From the NCBI GenBank assembly GCA_001179505.1, contig CDMY01000436.1, forward strand, positions 305,276 through 369,275: DNA of 64,000 nt, given 5' to 3'. The notes under the pieces were generated by a model, which made no database searches, was not told where the DNA came from, and saw only the letters and a list, made by a program, of their open reading frames with translations. Shown in pieces: positions 33,601 through 45,702 of this stretch; the first letter of the stretch is position 1; every line of letters starts with the position of its first letter. A program made the translations under genes and the position numbers. Source of the stretch: Vitrella brassicaformis (taxonomy: Eukaryota > Sar > Vitrellaceae).

Positions 33601-34018
33601 GGGTGATGGCACTGATCTGCACACACGTACAGACACAGCAACAGCAGATTGGTAGCCCGTCCGTCTCCTCTCTCTTTTCATTTCTTGCCTGGTTGTCATG
33701 TCCCTGCAGGAAGGTCTGTGTCCTCTGCAGGATGTTGCGAATGACAACACATGAGCCGAGGGGGAAGACCAGGTGCTCGCCATCGGGGTGCAGCCGCAAA
33801 CCATTAGGCACCACACCTAACACACACACACACATTTGGGGGAGCACAGACATCATCTTGCACAGTGCAAATTGAAGTGCAGTCGCGTGAAGGCCTTGCT
33901 TGGGCTCAAAGGCACTCGTATCGAGCCCCCATCTCTTTCTTTGTCGCGAGAGCATCGTGCGTGTTTCCTCACCTCGGAACCCGATGACGGCCTGGATATC
34001 GAGATCCTCCGTCGCCAT
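30668..34018 (-). CDS. CFAP52: CFAP52 (WDR16), axonemal WD40 protein
   Basis: Axonemal doublet-microtubule inner protein made of two WD40 propellers; it is needed for ciliary motility in animals and algae. Start ATG 34018 gives MATEDLDIQAVIGFRG, then VPNGLRLHPDGEHLVFPLGS, very close to known CFAP52 N-termini. Further hallmarks in order are YLASGQKTFMGFP, ADMIIWDFESRKATHRLRLH, SLGGQDDNSIVIWEV, FATCSMTDIRVWNAK, GFLPQSGRLMYAIHDAH, TSDCGRVVSGGMNGEVRVWK, LVYHPDESQILTTGSDRKLT, HFLTGGEDKLARLWDYDEG and the last blade GHSGGITACAIAPDQSFAV. The stop is at 30668-30670. About 15 exons, with introns rich in (CA)n on the plus strand. The call is firm. It implies a flagellated stage. It shares a 155-base divergent spacer with the C2-STPGR gene. 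Confidence 0.93.
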
Positions 34019-34173
34019 GGATGGCGGGGGACGCCTGCAAGCAGGAACTTTCGGAGGGAAGGCCAAGGAGCGAGCTTGTTCAACGGAAAAGTCTGCCGTT
34101 GATTCTGTGTGTTCGAACATCGACAAATTCTGCAGCCCATCTATCGCCCATTGGCACTGCTGATTCATCCAAG
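34019..34173. promoter_or_regulatory. 155-base divergent promoter region of CFAP52 and the C2-STPGR gene
   Basis: The two start codons (34018 on minus, 34174 on plus) are only 155 bases apart, so both 5' regions and promoters must overlap here. This would suit co-expression of two axoneme or cytoskeleton genes. No conserved element is claimed. Confidence 0.55.
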
Positions 34174-37100
34174 ATGCCGTCGCCTTCTGCGAGACAGCTT
34201 CGGGTGACCATCGTCAAGGGAGACTGCAGCCCTACCACCATCCCGCCTCCCAAGCCGCCGCACAACACATACGTCGCCATCAAGTGCGGCGAGCAGCGGC
34301 AGACCACCACACTCGCGCCAACCGGCAAGGTGTGTGAATGGAACGAATCGTTCTTCTTCGATTATCCGCCTGCCGAGGATGGCCGGATGTGGCGACTGTC
34401 GTTTCTGGGCATGACGAGGGGGCCTGACGGGAAAGAAGTGTGTATTGGCAGAGACGGGCTGACCTATGAGCCGCAGAGCGAAGGCCCCACCAGGGCAGAG
34501 ATTGTCACGCTGATGAATGAGGTGAGGGGAAAAGCCCCCTCTGTCTGATCTATCTGTGTGTTTATTTGTGGGCATGCCATGCAGTCAGGGGAGATCAGTG
34601 GCCGTCTTGAGGTTGAGTACGGTCTCGTCAACCCGTCGGAATGGGAGGCGGACATTCCTCCCGTCGACGAGACCGCCACCCTTGAAGAGGCCCTCGCAGC
34701 CGGCAAAGCTTACGCACGTACGTATATAGCTGCCACAAACCTTGCTTACTCATCATTGTGTTGCATACACTGGTTGCAGAGCGTCACCGGGGCGCTTCAT
34801 CTCAGAACGATCCCGAAGTCCCTTCCTCGCCGCCCCCCGTCCACAGTGAAGACGCCCATGAATACAGGGACACGGCAGATGAGTCACAAGCATTGTCCAA
34901 CCCCAAGGCGGTGGCGCAGCGTGCGATAGCTGCCGTGACCGACTACATCGCCATGCAGAACGCCCAGGCGATGGAGCAGGAGCAGATCGAGGAGCTGCTC
35001 AAGTCACCGAGGACAAAGACGGCCTGCAAGAGGCTCGGCTTCAAACCGGTCGATCTCAGACCGAAAAAGTAGAAAAGGATCGAAAACACAGACCACTGCT
35101 GCCATGCACTAGTACGATTTCCCTTTAAGCAGGCTGGAGGATTTCTTTGTGCGTGGCGAGGCCGAGGAGAAACAGCAGGTGCGGTTCGAGTATGCCGAAA
35201 GAAAGCGGCAGCAGCGGCTCAACCAGGTGCTGGACGAGCGTGACAAGCTGCTCGAAGACCCCATGGCCGCCACAACATACTCACAGGAGGAGGGCGGGGA
35301 TGCGCGGCTGGCCGAGTCGATGACCATGAGCTTCCTGCACCATCAGTCACAGGGCTCTGATACCCTCACCAGCCAGCAGCTGTCCTCGCTCAACGCCATC
35401 GAGCAGCTCATGGACAGGTGGGTGTGGTGTGCTCGCCGAATCAGTGAGCGTGTCGTGAGACACAAGGGCTGTCTTTTATGTCAGGGAGGCGAGGCGGCTC
35501 GAGCAGGAGCTGAGGCGGGAGCTGCGATATCACTCGATGATCGAGCAGGAGAACCAGAGCCAGGTGACTGACTGTGGGAGGGAAAGAGGAGGCACAACAG
35601 CTCATTTGCAGCATTCTTCCTTCCTTTCCTTCGTGTGTCGTGCATGCCATGCAGTTGGTGCGTGAGAAGGAGTTGCAGGACAGATTGGCGCGGATCGCAG
35701 AGAAGCAGGCCAGGTCGAGGGAACACATCGCACTCAAAGCACAACGGGTAACCAACCACCCATTCATCCGGCCAGCCAGATGAGTGTCGCATCGACTCCA
35801 TCGACCGTCTGTTTCTTCGTTTATCTTGGTTCACACACAGGTCAAGGATGCCGAGAGCGCCAGGAAGGAGCGAAGTGCTGAGTTGCAGGCACAGCTCAGC
35901 GAGTCCTTCAAACGCAAACAGCAGGAGCAAGAAGAGGTAGGTCAGTGAGTGAACTAGTGTGCGATTCGACATCATCATCCCACCGCTCCCTCCGTCTCTC
36001 TGCACACAATGGCAGCGTCAGTATGAGTCTGAGCAGCGTATGGAGCAGCTGCAGCAGAGCCGTGTGTCGTACTCCACCCTCCAGTCGGACCTCTGGCGCG
36101 CCAAGCGGCAGGACATGCTGAGGCGGCAGGAGGAGGCGGCCGTCGACAGGGCCATTCGCGGCGAGCAGTACATCGGCAGGTACCAGGCGCGGGTGTCCAC
36201 CTTCGAGCAGAGGAAGGCCATGCACGACAGGCAGAAGAAAATGCTCAACGCCACACAAGAGATCAGGTACACACAAACACACAGACTCACAGAGAGAGAC
36301 ACATATATTGCCCATTGGTGTGCGCACGTGTGTGTCTGCAGGTACTTGGAGCAGCAGGAGCGGCTGTCGAAGCTCAAAGAGGATGCCAAGCGGCGGCGGG
36401 ACAGCCTGATGGCAAAGATCAAGGCCAGGGAGGAGCAGATTGAGACACTCGAGATGCTCAAGAGCCAAATCATCATGCAAAGGAAGGCCCGCAGCATCCA
36501 ACAGGCCGCCCTGCGGTCGACAGGCATCAGCCTCAAAAAGATGGGCCCAGGGCCTTACCTTGGGCCGCACTCGGTATGTATGTATGTGTTCAAGGAAACA
36601 AACGCCAGCGCACATTGATCGATATATGCACGTTCGATCGTCTGTCGGTTGCTGGCTGGGTCAGATATCGAGCCTGGGCGAGCAGAGAGCGCCCAAGATA
36701 GCCACGACATCGGTATGCGCCGCGCCCCAATGGCGAGACACCACATGAGCTGTGTGCATGTTTTTCTTTGATTTGATCGGTACCAGCCTCCCAGCTTTAT
36801 CGATGTGGTCCAAAAGATGAAGCGGGACGTGCCCGCACCTGGCATATACAACGTGACGGTACGTACGGTACCTGTGTACGAACACACGGTCAGACAGAAA
36901 AAAAGCGCAGCTCAGCCCGTCTGTCTGTCTGTCTCCGTGACATGGCATCCATGTCAGGTGTCGACAAAGGGCGCTAAGTCGTGGGGCGAGGGTCCGCGGG
37001 CGGTGATGCCCAAGGCAACCGGCATGACCTTCTCCGACCAGGCAGCTAGAATCGCAAAGAGCATTCCGGGGCCGGGCACATACAAAGCGTGAGACGCCGG

Positions 37101-37522
37101 CCACTCACCCACCCACAAACACGCACAATAAGAGAGACACGATGGCAGCAGAGTTGTCCCTGCCTGTGTGTGCGGTTCGATTCGATTCAGCCCGTCGACC
37201 ACACTGGCTGGCTTGTCGCCTGTCAAGCTGAGCCCCGAGTATTTTCCCCAGAAGAACCCCGAGAAGCAGCTCAAAGACACGCGATCCACCGCCAGACTAC
37301 AGGTAAGCAAATGTAAGCAAATGTGGCCACTCAGATCACGGATGGATGGATGGATGGGTGGGTGGATGAGTGCATTCATCTGTCTGTGGTTTTGTGTCTG
37401 TGCAGAAGTCGGAGGACCCCGGCCCCGGTTCGTATTCGACGGATGGGTACATCAAGGCTGCGGGGAGGATGAAGACCAACCAGTCCCTCCCGCTGCTCAA
37501 GAAAGCCATGCAACTCATATGA
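34174..37522 (+). CDS. C2-like domain, coiled coil and STPGR (SHIPPO) repeats
   Basis: Start ATG 34174 gives a C2-like domain (RQLRVTIVKGDCSP, then NTYVAIKCGEQRQTT, EWNESFFFDYP, LEVEYGLVNPSEW). After a linker comes TKTACKRLGFKPVDLRPK. An intron at 35068-35128 (donor GTAGAA, acceptor TTTAAG) removes the apparent TAG and joins to RLEDFFVRGEAEEKQQ in phase. Next is a long coiled coil (about 35129-36570), for example QERLSKLKEDAKRRRDSLMA. The C-terminus has sperm-tail PG-rich type repeats: VPAPGIYNV, IPGPGTYKA and DPGPGSYST, at about 36830, 37070 and 37420. The stop is TGA 37520-37522. STPGR motifs occur in proteins of the microtubule lumen and cortical cytoskeleton. If the intron is not used, there are two genes split at 35072. 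Confidence 0.78.
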
Positions 37523-38192
37523 CAGCCAACCGGTTTCCCTCGGTCCGTCCTGCTGTCAAGCCGTCAGTGTGCTGCACTGTATGTGTGTATGTGTTTGTGT
37601 GTCGAGCAGACATTCGCTTTGCTGGGGGACTCGTGGTGTGTGTGTGTTGAAGAAGAGAGAAATGTGATGGTGCAGTGCCTGCGACTCACTGGCTCCATAT
37701 CCCATCGCACAGTGATGATGATACATGGATCGATCTGTCTGTAGATGGGATGGGTGCACTGCACTGCACGACTGAATGAATGGATGAATCATATAATGAA
37801 ATAAATGACCGGTGGGTGGGTGCGGGGAATACATATTTGTCGCTGGCTGGCTTCGGTCAGTGGTAGCGTGATCAATGAGTGGGTCAGGTCAGTCAACACA
37901 TGAATGTGATCAGATCGGCCGGTTCCGTCTAGCTATACACAAATTGTCACACACATACATGCACACATACACACACAGACACAGACTCAGACACAGACAC
38001 AGACATGCATTCACTGTCCATCCATCCATCGATCAGCCCAAGGTTCCCACACCGACCGACACCCACCCCCACCCCCACCCCTGAATGAATTACAAATAGC
38101 CATCCATCCATGGCATGGACAATGAACCACACCCAACAGACAACAAAGCCGCCCTTCATTCATTCACTCAATACACACACACCATCCATTAG
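37523..38192. other. Gap between convergent genes, microsatellite-rich
   Basis: No gene seen. It contains (GT)n, (CAGACA)n, (CCATCCAT)n and (ACCCCC)n tracts. Confidence 0.6.
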
Positions 38193-38909
38193 TCAGTTCG
38201 GTGCCGCCTGCTCCGCCCTCTTGCGCATCGATGACATCAGGTCACCCTGGTGAGATGCCCTCCCGTCCGACCCGTTCCCCTGACTTTCGTTCGTCTCAGC
38301 CTCTCCCTGCTGCCCCTTTCCCTCGGCAGACTCGTCACCACCTGAACCTGAAGCAGATCTATCATCCTTCGGTCCATCCTGCCCCGAGACACTCTCGCTG
38401 TCGGCGAAGCCTTCAGGATCGTCCCACTCTGAATCATCATCGACAAAGTCATCATCGTCGCCCGCCGTGTCCTCCTCCTCTTCCTCCATCTGCTCGTCAA
38501 CCTCCTTGGCCCACTCTTCGTCGTCAGACCCGGCGCGGTTGAACATGGCCTTGGCTTTGGCCTGTGGGCCGACATGCAGCACCTGCTCGCCGGGGAAGAG
38601 CTCCAGGACGGTGCCCTTGCCCTTCAGCCGGCCCCTCCTGCTCCTCGTGCCAGCGAGGTGAGGGGTGAGCATCTGGATGTGTGACCGGGTCCAGTCGTGG
38701 GCGGACTGAGAAAGCAAGTAGATGTGAAAGACCAGAAAAGCTGCCCAACCTACACACAACACACGCCAGGCAGGCAGGCAGGCAGGCAGTCAAAGGATGG
38801 AAAGATGTACACAGTGTGTGTGTGTGTGTGTGTGACACTGTGACTCTCTCTCGTAGTACATACCAGCAACGATGACCCAGAAGCATGAGCGCACGATGTT
38901 AAAGCCCAT
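38193..38909 (-). CDS. Small single-pass membrane protein with acidic tail (unknown)
   Basis: Two exons, 38909-38864 and 38749-38193, joined in phase across a Gly codon. The N-terminus MGFNIVRSCFWVIVAG plus WAAFLVFHIYLLS makes one hydrophobic helix that may act as a signal-anchor. Next come the basic RSRRGRLKGKGTVLELFPGE, then a long acidic stretch (DEEWAKEVDEQMEEEEEDTA, DDDDFVDDDSEWDDPEGFAD) and a Ser/Gly/Asp-rich C-terminus ending RKRAEQAAPN. No family was recognised. The basic block followed by acidic low complexity suggests a cytosol-facing or lumen-facing tail in the ER or a related membrane, but the direction cannot be told. Confidence 0.65.
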
Positions 38910-39261
38910 CGAGGGATCATGGAGGCCCGCACAGCCGTGTTCTTCTGGCTGCTACCTCTCTTCCTTGTGTGCCTCGCGATCACTCGCTGTCGTCCATCAG
39001 CACCAGCGGCAGCACAGCAGCATTTGGCACCTGTAGGATCAAAGTCGTGAAAGGCGGAGTACGGCGGAAAGAGAACCTGCCTCCCGGGGAAGATGCGAGG
39101 CTCCGATGAGGCATCTGGAGTGCGAGCTTTGGGTTTTCGTTGAGGTGTTGGGAAGGTGTAAGGGGGATTCAAGGATGCGCCAGATTGCGGCCGAGAGCGA
39201 TGTGCAAAGGCCGTCGCCGACTTCGCGACGAGCCGGCGTGCAGCCGCCACCAGCGGGTGCG
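38910..39261. promoter_or_regulatory. Divergent intergenic region
   Basis: About 350 bases between the ATG at 38909 (-) and the ATG at 39262 (+). No coding exon is seen; it likely holds both promoters. Confidence 0.4.
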
Positions 39262-42200
39262 ATGAGTGTGAGCGGCAGTGGCGCTGCCGCTGCCGAGTCT
39301 CAAGCCGCTGACTTTAGCCACGCGCATACGCACACCCTTGCAGTGTGGAAGCGAAAGGGCTCCTTCTTGACCAAACACGATGGCGTTGCGGGTGAGTCAG
39401 CCTGGCACCACTGATGCGACGATGTAGAGCAGTGTGTGTTGAATTGTGTTGGATGACGTGACTGACGTCTGTCTGTGTGTCTGTGTGTCTGTGCGTTTGG
39501 TTGGTGTGCTCTGCGCAGGGATGGTGTGCAATTTTGTGCCGGGAGTTTTCTGCGCAGTTGGCGTCGTCTTGCTGGTCAGTGAGTGAGCGGCACGTGCAGT
39601 GGGTGCAGTGGGTGCAGTGCAGTGCAGTGCGCGTGACGACGTTTGTGTGCGTCCGTCTTGTGCTTGGCGTGTTTGTTGCTCACTCAGGTAGTGGAGGAGT
39701 ACATTCCCACCACAATGCGGTCACGGCAAAACATCGCAGTACTGACGCACTCTGACAGACAGACAGACAGACAGACAGACGGAGGCAGGCAGGGAGGGAG
39801 GCGCGTGTCCACTTACTTTCTCACCCACCGCATACATATGGCATTCATTCTGTCGATCCGTTCGTTTGTTTGTTTGTCAGTCTTTAGTGAGTTCGGTCTT
39901 CTCGTTCGGCAAGATCCTGGAGCTGGTGCCGCTGGTCATCAAGATGCTCGACAGCAAACAACGCCCCTCGCCACTGCCAGGCATACTCAGCAGCGCAATG
40001 GTAGGTACCACACACACAACACAACACAAGAAACACACCACTCTCTCCCTCCCTCTCTCTCTCTCTGTGGCTCATGACTTCATTCAATTGTCCGTCCATC
40101 CATCCCTTCGTTCAGGCGGCCCACTGCTGGTGTGCCTGGATGGTGTCTGCCCCCTACCTGTCCCTCCTCGTGCTGCTCAATCTCATCACCCTCACCCTCT
40201 CCTACTTCTTCAACTTCGGCGTCATATTCGCCAGCAGAAAGCACTGCAGCAAGAGGGCTCAAGCGGCACCAAGCCAGACGGGCGGTGTTGGTGTTGGTAT
40301 GGGCCAGTGGCTGGGCAGGTGGCGGTGGGTGGTCGCACTGGGGCAGCTCATCCAGGTGGGTAGGTGGGGTGGGTGAGGAGGCAGGCAGGCAGGCAGGTCA
40401 GCGTCTCTGTTAGTTAGATGGTCGTTGGATTTGTGGTGTCTGTCTGTCTGTCTGTCTGTCGGTTCCTTCCTTCCTTGCTTGCTGTAGGCGTTGGTGTGTC
40501 TGGGTGTGTGCCTTCGCGAGTGGGGTGCGGCAGCGGGCAACAGCGACGGGCTCGCCTTGAACGCATTCGAGTAACCAACAAACACAAGCCTCTGCGACTT
40601 GACTGACTGAATGATTGATTCATCGGGTGCCTGTCTGTATGGCTGTGTGTCTGTCTGTCTGCCTGTCTGTGGGTCTGTTTGGATGTGCGTGTTGATTGGT
40701 GCGCTACGCCCAGGGGCGTGTTGCTGTATGCCTTCGCGTCGTGCACTCTGAGCGTGGCCATCATCGACGAGCACACACAGGTCAGTCGGGTTGCTCAAAC
40801 AGACTACCACGTCCCTCCCGTCCACAGACAGACATGTGGTTGATGCGTTTTGATGTCTTGTGTTGTGTTGCTGACAGGGCTACCGTGGAGGCATGTGTGT
40901 GTTCCTCTTCGTGGCACACGTGCTGGCCGTGGTCGGGCTGTACAGCCTCGCCACACACACCAAGCGAGCCGCGCTGTTCGCGGACGTGAGCTGCCGCACG
41001 CACCGACTATCATCCGCCACCTGTGTGATTGTTCGTTCCTGGTGTCTGTCCATCGGTCAGCTGGTGCTGTGGTGGTTCGTGTCTGAGCTGGGCATCACCG
41101 CAGGAGCACACAGGCGAGCACCACACACACACACACACACACATATACACATACACACACACATACAGACACACACAACACACACGTGTGTTGCGAGAGA
41201 CAGGTGATGTGGGTGTGTGGGTATGTGCAGGTTGTGGGCTCATCGCAGCTACGAGGCGTCATGGGAGGCCCGGCTGGTGCTGCTTGTGTGGAACTGCATC
41301 GCCAACCAGGGCAGCATCTACCACTGGGTGGGCGGGCGATGGATGGGATGCAGTACACGCCCACAGCACAATCATGCCCTATCTATCGGTTGGTTGGTCG
41401 TCAGGCCCGAGATCACCGTGTGCATCATCGGTACTCGGAGACCGACAAGGACCCCCACAACGCCAAGAGAGGATTCTGGTCAGCCAGCCAAGCCATACAC
41501 ACAAGCCGTGCCGGGGCGTATGTGTGTAATTGTGTCTATATGTGTGTGTTTCTGGGCGGTCGGTATGTATGGTGTCTGTCTGTCTGTCTTACAGGTATGC
41601 CCACATGGGTTGGCTGTTGCTCGAGAAGCCGGCGGCCGTCAAGGAGGCCGGCCGTCAGGTGGACTGCAGCGACCTCTTGGCCGATCCCTTGGTGCGCTTC
41701 CAGAAGAGCTACGCATGGATCAACCAACTCATGTGCTTCGGTGTGTACGCCACGCCAGACACAACGGCACGGCACAGCGAGACAGGGATGCATGTGATGT
41801 GATGTGCAGAGGTATGTCTGTATGTCTCTGTGTGTGTGTGTGTGCATGGTAAGGTCTGCCGGTGCTGTGGGCCTACTGGCGGTATGGCAATGGGTGGACT
41901 GGCTTCGTGGTGCTCGGCGCGCTGAGGTGGATCCTCGTCCTGCACTGCACTTGGTCGGTAACGACCCGCACGCACAAACCTCCACACCCACCCCTTCACA
42001 CGTCTGTCTGTCTGTTCGCGATGAGCAGGTTGGTCAACTCCGCCGCCCATCTGTGGGGCTCTCACCCGTACAGCGCTTCCATCAATCCGGCCGAGAACAC
42101 CGCAGTGGCGGTGCTGTCGTCGGGCGAGGGCTGGCACAACTGGCACCACACATACCCGTTCGACTATGCTTGCAGGTGCGCACCGGGATGGATGGATGGA

Positions 42201-42498
42201 TGTGCAGGGAGAGAAGTGTGTGTGTGTGTTTGTGTTTGTGTGTGGATGGATGGATGGATGGATGGCTGGTTGTCAGTGAGTACGGTGTGGGCCGTCAGTG
42301 GAACCCCACAAAGCTTGTCATCGACACCATGGCGGTGCTCGGATGGGTACCCTACCCTACACACACACAGACGTCCACAGACGTACACTGCTATGTATCT
42401 GTGTGTGTGCTATGGTATGTGTGGTGCAGGTGAAGGGCCGCCGGCGTGCCACGAAGTTTTGGCACCAGGCGCAGGTAGCAAAGGCCAGGCGGCGGTAG
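39262..42498 (+). CDS. Delta-9 acyl-CoA desaturase with N-terminal multi-pass extension
   Basis: Membrane di-iron desaturase that puts a cis double bond into saturated acyl-CoA in the ER, usually with cytochrome b5. The catalytic part has the three histidine boxes: GAHRLWAHRSY (split by a GC-AG intron, 41114-41230), DHRVHHRYSETDKDPHN (41411-41461) and GEGWHNWHHTYPFDY (42127-42171). GFWYAHMGWLLLEKP and NSAAHLWGSHPYS are also typical. The stop is TAG 42496-42498. Upstream exons from ATG 39262 (MSVSGSGAAAAESQAADFSH) add more than 200 residues with hydrophobic segments (CNFVPGVFCAVGVVLL, YLSLLVLLNLITLTLSYFF, LLYAFASCTLSVAII) before the usual desaturase start at GYRGGMCVFLFVAHVLAVVG. The splice phases checked are consistent, but a separate short upstream gene is not excluded. 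Confidence 0.9.
41114..41230 (+). other. GC-AG intron inside the first histidine box
   Basis: The exon ends GGAGCACACAG and the intron starts GCGAGC; the acceptor is GTGCAG at 41230. Only this junction restores the invariant HRLWAH motif. The intron carries a long (CA)n tract. Confidence 0.8.
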
Positions 42499-42744
42499 CA
42501 GGCAGACAGACAGACAGGCAGCCAGGCAGCCAGGCAGGCAGGTTGCCACGTCCCAATGAACGAACGAACGTATGCATCTGTAGCTATCTATGTGTCTTTT
42601 GTCTCTTTTTATGTATTGTATACGAACGTGTAAGTCGTCGTCAGTGAGTGAGGAGGGAGTGAGGAGAGCGGGCCTGCCTGTTTAGGGCGTTTTGCGATTT
42701 TGACGGTCTTGTCTGTCTTTTGTCGGGGGTTGGGGGGGTTGGGG
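42499..42744. other. 3' flank of the desaturase gene, ending in G-rich DNA
   Basis: No gene. It contains (CAGG)n and GAAC repeats and ends in GGGGGTTGGGGGGGTTGGGG directly before the assembly gap. Confidence 0.6.
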
Positions 42745-43044
42745 NNNNNNNNNNNNNNNNNNNNNNNNNNNNNNNNNNNNNNNNNNNNNNNNNNNNNNNN
42801 NNNNNNNNNNNNNNNNNNNNNNNNNNNNNNNNNNNNNNNNNNNNNNNNNNNNNNNNNNNNNNNNNNNNNNNNNNNNNNNNNNNNNNNNNNNNNNNNNNNN
42901 NNNNNNNNNNNNNNNNNNNNNNNNNNNNNNNNNNNNNNNNNNNNNNNNNNNNNNNNNNNNNNNNNNNNNNNNNNNNNNNNNNNNNNNNNNNNNNNNNNNN
43001 NNNNNNNNNNNNNNNNNNNNNNNNNNNNNNNNNNNNNNNNNNNN
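42745..43044. other. Assembly gap of 300 N
   Basis: Exactly 300 N, flanked on the left by runs of G with TT and on the right by GGGGGAGGGGGGGG. Apparent reading frames across it are meaningless. Confidence 0.99.
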
Positions 43045-43740
43045 GGGGGAGGGGGGGGCTGAGTTGGATGTACATACATATGTAATAGCACCGTTGATTG
43101 GTTTTGCCTGCCTGCCTCATTGATTGATTGCATTGATTGCCACATCACTGTGCGCATATTTATCGTCCATCATGGTTTTTCTTCGGGGTGACTGGATAGA
43201 TGGATGGATGGATGGATAGGTACTCGTGTGCATGCATGTGTGTGTCTGTGCGTGTCTGTCTGTCTGTTGATCGCATCGACCAAGTCGATCGATGTCAAAC
43301 ATGTTATGTGTGTGCTTTGTGTGTGAGAGTGATGCGTGCATCGATTGGATGAGGGACAGACGCTTTATAGGACTCTCGGACTCTCTCTACAACTCTTTTT
43401 GACTGCATGCTGCGAATTTGCCAAAGCCCGACACACCGAGATGCCGACCCACGTGTGTGTGTGTGTGTGTGTGTGGTGTGAATGTGTGTGGTGTTGGGGA
43501 AAGACGCACGTGTGCCCACAGACGGTTATTGTCCATGTGCGTCTATTGTCAGACAGACAGACAGACAGTCATGAGCCATGAGTCGTGCACGTTTGACCTA
43601 AATGACCAAACCGCGTGGCGTGACGGACGGATAATAATGTAACGACTGACTGCACACACATCACATCAATCACATCAATCACATGAACCAACCAACCAGC
43701 GACACCAACACAGCAACAACGACACGGCCACACATACACG

Positions 43741-43765
43741 CATGGCATGGCATGGCATGGCATGG
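43741..43765 (+). repeat. (CATGG)5 pentanucleotide array
   Basis: Five perfect copies of CATGG. The unit contains the CATG palindrome. Confidence 0.9.
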
Positions 43766-45702
43766 AGGGATCCATCTCATTCATTCAAACATGCATTCAG
43801 CTAGTGATGCACGCACACAGAGCACACGGACTATGTCACCTCACACACAAAGGAAGCGAAGCAAGTGGGCTGGGCGGGCGACAGGGAGGGAGGGGGACGG
43901 GGACGGCGTGGAGGGAGGGAGGGAGGGAGGGAGCGGGAGATTCGTATGGACGCCCTTATGGACACACACACACACAGACACTCTCACACTCTCACACACC
44001 CCACGCCAGCACACGCACCGCACGAGGACGGACGTTTCTATCGCTGTACAGCCAGGACAGGACACACCAGACAAGAAATGTGGGCGGGCAGGGCAGGGCG
44101 GGGCGGCAGTGAGGGAGGCAGGCAGGCATGCAGGCAGATCAAGAGAGGAGAGAGGGGTGGTACTATCGACACAGACAGACAGACAGGCAGAGAGGAGAGG
44201 AGACAGGCAGAAAGTGCTGGAGGGGAGGGGAGGGATGAGATATGGATGGTTTGTCTGACGGATGGATAAATAGACTTCACACACACCGATGCGATAGATG
44301 ACGCATATGCAAACTCTGTCTAAAGCACACGGACACTCAGGCGCACGCACCCTTTCATGCTATCTGTATATGGCACACCCAAAGGGAGAGGGAGAGGGAG
44401 AGGAGAGAGGGAGACCTTAGAAACAAAGGCAGGCATGGAATGGCATGGAATGGAGAATGGATGGATGGATGGACCCATGTCATGTATCACAGCAGCAGAA
44501 ACACAGACAGACGGACAGACAGACAGACACTCTATGTGGTGATGCATGGGTACTTATCTATGTGTGTCTAGATCAATCAATCAATCTCAACGCAAACAAC
44601 AATAGGATAGATAGGCGGTTGACGGCCACATACCCACACACACACACACACAGACATCATAAAAACAAGCGCCGGCCGCCCCCTAATAATATGGGCTGAC
44701 CAACTGACTGACTGACTGATATCATAATCATGTTCGTTCAGCAAAACAACCAGCCCTTCCCCCCACTCCCCACTCCCCACCGCCCGCCCGCCCGTCTGCC
44801 TGCCTGCCCGGCCGTCTCTCTTTGTGGTGATATCTCTCTCTCCGTGTGTGTGTCTGTCTGTCGTTGTCACGACAAGACGACAGTACTAGGGAGGGAGGGA
44901 GGGAGGGAGGAAGAGGTAGATGTGTGGATGCGTTCACATCCCGGAGGTGGACACCGATGACTGACGGCAGACAGAGAGAGACGCGAGCCAGCACACAGGT
45001 TCGTCATTCTTCACATGAGAGACAGAGAGGGAGAAAGAGAGAGACTGGCTGCCCAGCCATTGGGTCAAGGAGGAAAAGCAGAGAAAATCAAATAGGGAAA
45101 CATGAAAACATGGACCCAGGCAGTGACTGAGTGAATGGAGAGAGAGAGAGAGAGGCAAGAAACAAGGAATCCTCCATCCATCCATCCGTCCATCGTTCAG
45201 CCAAGCCAGGCCATATGGGCGAGCCAGTCGAGTCGGTCGAGCTGTCCCAGGGGATAAATATAGACAGACAGACAGACGGATTCACACGCGCGCGCAAGTA
45301 CACGCACATACGATACACATCCACACACACACACACACACAGACACGCTTACGCAGCACTTATTTGGTAGCAGGAGCAGCAGCCACGGAAAAAGAGCAGC
45401 AATACAATTATCAGCAGCCGGATCCATCCGAGTGTGGGTGTGAGTGTCTATGCTATGCCGGCCATCAGTCAGGCTGACGCGCAAGGCCCAAAACTAGAAA
45501 CACCTACCTAGCCACACGCCCCCCTCCCCTCCCCCCCCACCCACCCCTCACCCAACACACACACACAGCGCCCCTTTGCACACACCGCACACACGCAGAC
45601 ACCAACCAACCAACCAACACACAAGAGAAACCTCCGGCCCGGCCGGCCGGAGTCCATCAAAACCCACAAGCCGCGCCCCCTTTCGCTCGCCAAGTGGGTG
45701 TG

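Noticed and set aside
39748-39781. (ACAG)n and similar arrays as possible CRISPR-like repeats
   Set aside because: They are perfect tetranucleotide microsatellites without spacers, in a eukaryotic genome.
42609-43157. Open frames spanning the N block
   Set aside because: They consist mostly of unknown bases and have no coding value.
43841-44350. Several overlapping frames of 80-190 codons in the gene-free region
   Set aside because: All are translations of (GGGA), (CA) and (CAGA) repeats; none shows domain-like composition.
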